Shown: one piece after another, positions 59,901 through 64,000 of the stretch
How the letters are laid out: the number at the start of each line of letters is the position of its first letter
Position numbering within the stretch: position 1 is the stretch's first letter
The notes under the pieces: generated by a model
What the model saw: only the letters and a program-made list of their open reading frames with translations
What the model was told of the DNA's origin: nothing
Database searches by the model: none
Made by a program: the position numbers and the translations under genes
DNA from: Henricia sp. BOLD:AAB3569
Taxonomy: Eukaryota; Echinodermata; Asteroidea; Spinulosida; Echinasteridae
Assembly: GCA_037783545.1 (NCBI GenBank)
Contig: JBBELK010001415.1
Coordinates: 1-64,000, forward strand
Direction of reading: 5' to 3'
DNA length: 64,000 bases

Positions 59901-62900
59901 GGAGGTCGAAAAATGTTCCGACGAACTTCAAATTTTGCATGCTCCAAAGACTCTATATTGCGCACTTGTCCTAAAAAAATGACAGACTTTCGCCGGGAAA
60001 TGGCAGAGAAATTTCAGAGTTTAGAAAAAAAAGGGGTTGGCGCTTCCTGGATGCTCCCGCAACCTGTGGCTGTCTGTACACACCTCATTGGTGTACTCCT
60101 GACTCGTGCGCATGCTCAGTCCTTCGGACTGTCGTTGACACGGCCCAGTTTGGGACGGGATTTTGGTCAAAGTGTGGTCCAAACGTCGGCAAATTTGGAG
60201 GTCGAAAAATGTTCCGACGAACTTCAAATTGTGCATGCTCCAAAGACTCTATATTGCGCACTTGTCCTAAAAAATTGACAGACTTTCGCCGGGAAATGGC
60301 AGAGAAAGTTCAGAGTTTAGAAAAAAAAGGGGTTGGCGCTTCCTGGATGCTCTCGCAACCTGTGGCTGTCTGTACACACCTCTTTGGTGTACTCCTGACT
60401 CGTGCGCATGCTCAGTCCTTCGGACTGTCGTTGACACGGCCCAGTTTGGGACGGGATTTTGGTCAAAGTGTGGTCCAAACGTCGGCAAATTTGGAGGTCG
60501 AAAAATGTTCCGACGAACTTCAAATTTTGCATGCTCCAAAGACTCTATATTGCGCACTTGTCATAAAAAATTGACAGACTTTCGCCGGGAAATGGCAGAG
60601 AAATTTCAGAGTTTAGAAAAAAAAAGGGGTTGGCGCTTCCTCGATGCTCCCGCAACCTGTGGCTGTCTGTACACACCTCTTTGGTGTACTCCTGACTCGT
60701 GCGCATGCTCAGTCCTTCGGACTGTCGTTGACACGGCCCAGTTTGGGACGGGATTTTGGTCAAAGTGTGGTCCAAACGTCGGCAAATTTGGAGGTCGAAA
60801 AATGTTCCGACGAACTTCAAATTTTGCATGCTCGAAAGACTCTATATTGCGCACTTGTCCTAAAAAATTGACAGACTTTCGCCGGGAAATGGCAGAGAAA
60901 TTTCAGAGTTTAGAAAAAAAAGGGGTTGGCGCTTCCTGGATGCTCCCGCAACCTGTGGCTGTCTGTACACACCTCTTTGGTGTACTCCTGACTCGTGCGC
61001 ATGCTCAGTCCTTCGGACTGTCGTTGACACGGCCCAGTTTGGGACGGGATTTTGGTCAAAGTGTGGTCCAAACGTCGGCAAATTTGGAGGTCGAAAAATG
61101 TTCCGACGAACTTCAAATTTTGCATGCTCCAAAGACTATATATTGCGCACTTGTCCTAAAAAATTGACAGACTTTCGCCGGGAAATGGCAGAGAAATTTC
61201 AGAGTTTAGAAAAAAAAGGGGTTGGCGCTTCCTCGATGCTCCCGCAACCTGTGGCTGTCTGTACACACCTCTTTGGTGTACTCCTGACTCGTGCGCATGC
61301 TCAGTCCTTCGGACTGTCGTTGACACGGCCCAGTTTGGGACGGGATTTTGGTCAAAGTGTGGTCCAAACGTCGGCAAATTTGGAGGTCGAAAAATGTTCC
61401 GACGAACTTCAAATTGTGCATGCTCCAAAGACTCTATATTGCGCACTTGTCCTAAAAAATTGACAGACTTTCGCCGGGAAATGGCAGAGAAATTTCAGAG
61501 TTTAGAAAAAAAGGGGTTGGCGCTTCCTGGATGCTCCCGCAACCTGTGGCTGTCTGTACACACCTCTTTGGTGTACTCCTGACTCGTGCGCATGCTCAGT
61601 CCTTCGGACTGTCGTTGACACGGCCCAGTTTGGGACGGGATTTTGGTCAAAGTGTGGTCCAAACGTCGGCAAATTTGGAGGTCGAAAAATTTTCCGACGA
61701 ACTTCAAATTTTGCATGCTCCAAAGACTCTATATTGCGCACTTGTCATAAAAAATTGACAGACTTTCGCCGGGAAATGGCAGAGAAATTTCAGAGTTTAG
61801 AAAAAAAAGGGGTTGGCGCTTCCTCGATGCTCCCGCAACCTGTGGCTGTCTGTACACACCTCTTTGGTGTACTCCTGACTCGTGCGCATGCTAAGTCCTT
61901 CGGACTGTCGTTGACACGGCCCAGTTTGGGACGGGATTTTGGTCAAAGTGTGGTCCAAACGTCGGCAAATTTGGAGGTCGAAAAATTTTCCGACGAACTT
62001 CAAATTTTGCATGCTCCAAAGACTTTATATTGCGCACTTGTCCTAAAAAATTGACAGACTTTCGCCGGGAAATGGCAGAGAAATTTCAGAGTTTAGAAAA
62101 AAAAAGGGGTTGGCGCTTCCTCGATGCTCCCGCAACCTGTGGCTGTCTGTACACACCTCTTTGGTGTACTCCTGACTCGTGCGCATGCTCAGTCCTTCGG
62201 ACTGTCGTTGACACGGCCCAGTTTGGGACGGGATTTTGGTCAAAGTGTGGTCCAAACGTCGGCAAATTTGGAGGTCGAAAAATGTTCCGACGAACTTCAA
62301 ATTTTGCATGCTCGAAAGACTCTATATTGCGCACTTGTCCTAAAAAATTGACAGACTTTCGCCGGGAAATGGCAGAGAAATTTCAGAGTTTAGAAAAAAA
62401 AGGGGTTGGCGCTTCCTGGATGCTCCCGCAACCTGTGGCTGTCTGTACACACCTCTTTGGTGTACTCCTGACTCGTGCGCATGCTCAGTCCTTCGGACTG
62501 TCGTTGACACGGCCCAGTTTGGGACGGGATTTTGGTCAAAGTGTGGTCCAAACGTCGGCAAATTTGGAGGTCGAAAAATGTTCCGACGAACTTCAAATTT
62601 TGCATGCTCCAAAGACTCTATATTGCGCACTTGTCCTAAAAAATTGACAGACTTTCGCCGGGAAATGGCAGAGAAATTTCAGAGTTTAGAAAAAAAGGGG
62701 TTGGCGCTTCCTCGATGCTCCCGCAACCTGTGGCTGTCTGTACACACCTCTTTGGTGTACTCCTGACTCGTGCGCATGCTCAGTCCTTCGGACTGTCGTT
62801 GACACGGCCCAGTTTGGGACGGGATTTTGGTCAAAGTGTGGTCCAAACGTCGGCAAATTTGGAGGTCGAAAAATGTTCCGACGAACTTCAAATTGTGCAT

Positions 62901-64000
62901 GCTCCAAAGACTCTATATTGCGCACTTGTCCTAAAAAATTGACAGACTTTCGCCGGGAAATGGCAGAGAAATTTCAGAGTTTAGAAAAAAAGGGGTTGGC
63001 GCTTCCTGGATGCTCCCGCAACCTGTGGCTGTCTGTACACACCTCTTTGGTGTACTCCTGACTCGTGCGCATGCTCAGTCCTTCGGACTGTCGTTGACAC
63101 GGCCCAGTTTGGGACGGGATTTTGGTCAAAGTGTGGTCCAAACGTCGGCAAATTTGGAGGTCGAAAAATGTTCCGACGAACTTCAAATTTTGCATGCTCC
63201 AAAGACTCTATATTGCGCACTTGTCCTAAAAAATTGACAGACTTTCGCCGGGAAATGGCAGAGAAATTTCAGAGTTTAGAAAAAAAAGGGGTTGGCGCTT
63301 CCTCGATGCTCCCGCAACCTGTGGCTGTCTGTACACACCTCTTTGGTGTACTCCTGACTCGTGCGCATGCTCAGTCCTTCGGACTGTCGTTGACACGGCC
63401 CAGTTTGGGACGGGATTTTGGTCAAAGTGTGGTCCAAACGTCGGCAAATTTGGAGGTCGAAAAATGTTCCGACGAACTTCAAATTTTGCATGCTCCAAAG
63501 ACTCTATATTGCGCACTTGTCCTAAAAAATTGACATACTTTCGCCGGGAAATGGCAGAGAAATTTCAGAGTTTAGAAAAAAAAGGGGTTGGCGCTTCCTG
63601 GATGCTCCCGCAACCTGTGGCTGTCTGTACACACCTCTTTGGTGTACTCCTGACTCGTGCGCATGCTCAGTCCTTCGGACTGTCGTTGACACGGCCCAGT
63701 TTGGGACGGGATTTTGGTCAAAGTGTGGTCCAAACGTCGGCAAATTTGGAGGTCGAAAAATGTTCCGACGAACTTCAAATTTTGCATGCTCCAAAGACTC
63801 TATATTGCGCACTTGTCCTAAAAAATTGACAGACTTTCGCCGGGAAATGGCAGAGAAATTTCAGAGTTTAGAAAAAAAAGGGGTTGGCGCTTCCTGGATG
63901 CTCCCGCAACCTGTGGCTGTCTGTACACACCTCTTTGGTGTACTCCTGACTCGTGCGCATGCTCAGTCCTTTGGACTGTCGTTGACACGGCCCAGTTTGG
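56979..64000. repeat. Satellite block 13, about 24 monomers, to the window edge
   Basis: Uninterrupted monomers. CTTCCTCGATGC replaces CTTCCTGGATGC in many units. CACCTCATTGG, GAGAAAGTTCAG and TTGTCATAAAA recur at offset 1,776 bp, and GCTCGAAAGAC recurs near 59,349, 60,831 and 62,311. The last monomer is cut by the window end. No gene. Confidence 0.95.
57900..60600. repeat. Higher-order repeat, 1,776-bp offset (six monomers)
   Basis: TGGTGAAAGTGTGG, CACCTCATTGG, GAGAAAGTTCAG, GCTCTCGCAAC and TTGTCATAAAA occur in this order from about 58.1 kb and again from about 59.9 kb. GCTCGAAAGAC near 60,831 recurs near 62,311, five monomers on. Confidence 0.82.

Larger units (their letters stand above)
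1..64000. repeat. 296-bp tandem satellite array (whole window)
   Basis: The phrase ATGTTCCGACGAACTTC recurs every 296 bp (128, 424, 720, 1016, 1312 and so on) to the end of the window, always on the plus strand. Removing the inserted elements leaves about 54.5 kb, or roughly 184 monomers. Neighbouring monomers differ by a few substitutions and by the length of one A-run/G-run (A6 to A9, G3 to G5). 296 is not a multiple of three, so reading frames cycle every 888 bp, and a low stop density makes many open frames on both strands. I treat these as spurious: length changes in the A-run shift the frame freely and no frame is preserved. The organism must be eukaryotic because pol III-type SINEs and an L2-like retrotransposon sit inside the array. 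I do not recognise the family by name. Confidence 0.97.

Overview
This window is eukaryotic repeat DNA. About 54.5 kb of the 64 kb is one head-to-tail satellite array with a 296-bp monomer, roughly 184 units, all in the same orientation. The rest is ten copies of one tRNA-derived SINE (about 2.7 kb) and two copies of an L2-like (CR1 group) non-LTR retrotransposon (about 6.8 kb). I see no host protein-coding gene and no functional RNA gene. The pol III-type SINE and the L2-like element with a 2A-like motif and an (ATT)n tail suggest an aquatic invertebrate or basal deuterostome/cnidarian-type animal; the sequence does not let me name a species. An array this long and uniform usually belongs to (peri)centromeric or other constitutive heterochromatin.

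Layout. 1-13,094: satellite only, with visible higher-order repeats (offsets 2,934, 5,010 and 888 bp). 13,095-30,293: satellite carrying eight plus-strand SINE copies, all at the same base of the monomer and separated by 7, 8, 10, 8, 4, 7 and 6 monomers. 30,294-49,618: satellite interrupted by two minus-strand, 5'-truncated SINE copies (36,639 and 39,209) that share a second insertion site; it also holds an 8,099-bp-offset duplication and 281-bp deletion monomers. 49,619-56,978: two L2-like elements separated by exactly two monomers. 56,979-64,000: satellite only.

How the parts relate. The plus-strand SINE is one ancient insertion (12-bp target duplication preserved) that was then copied with the satellite by unequal exchange in whole monomers. 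The L2-like pair is less simple. Both copies sit at the identical monomer base and are about 99.8% identical, yet the monomers on both sides differ by about 1.7%. This leaves open target-specific insertion into the satellite as an alternative to duplication plus conversion. In both copies the reading frame runs without a stop from satellite ATG codons into the element. A 2A-like GDIDPNPGP motif lies about 35 codons inside the junction, before the endonuclease domain. The second copy has a complete endonuclease-reverse transcriptase frame; the first is broken by a 7-bp insertion.
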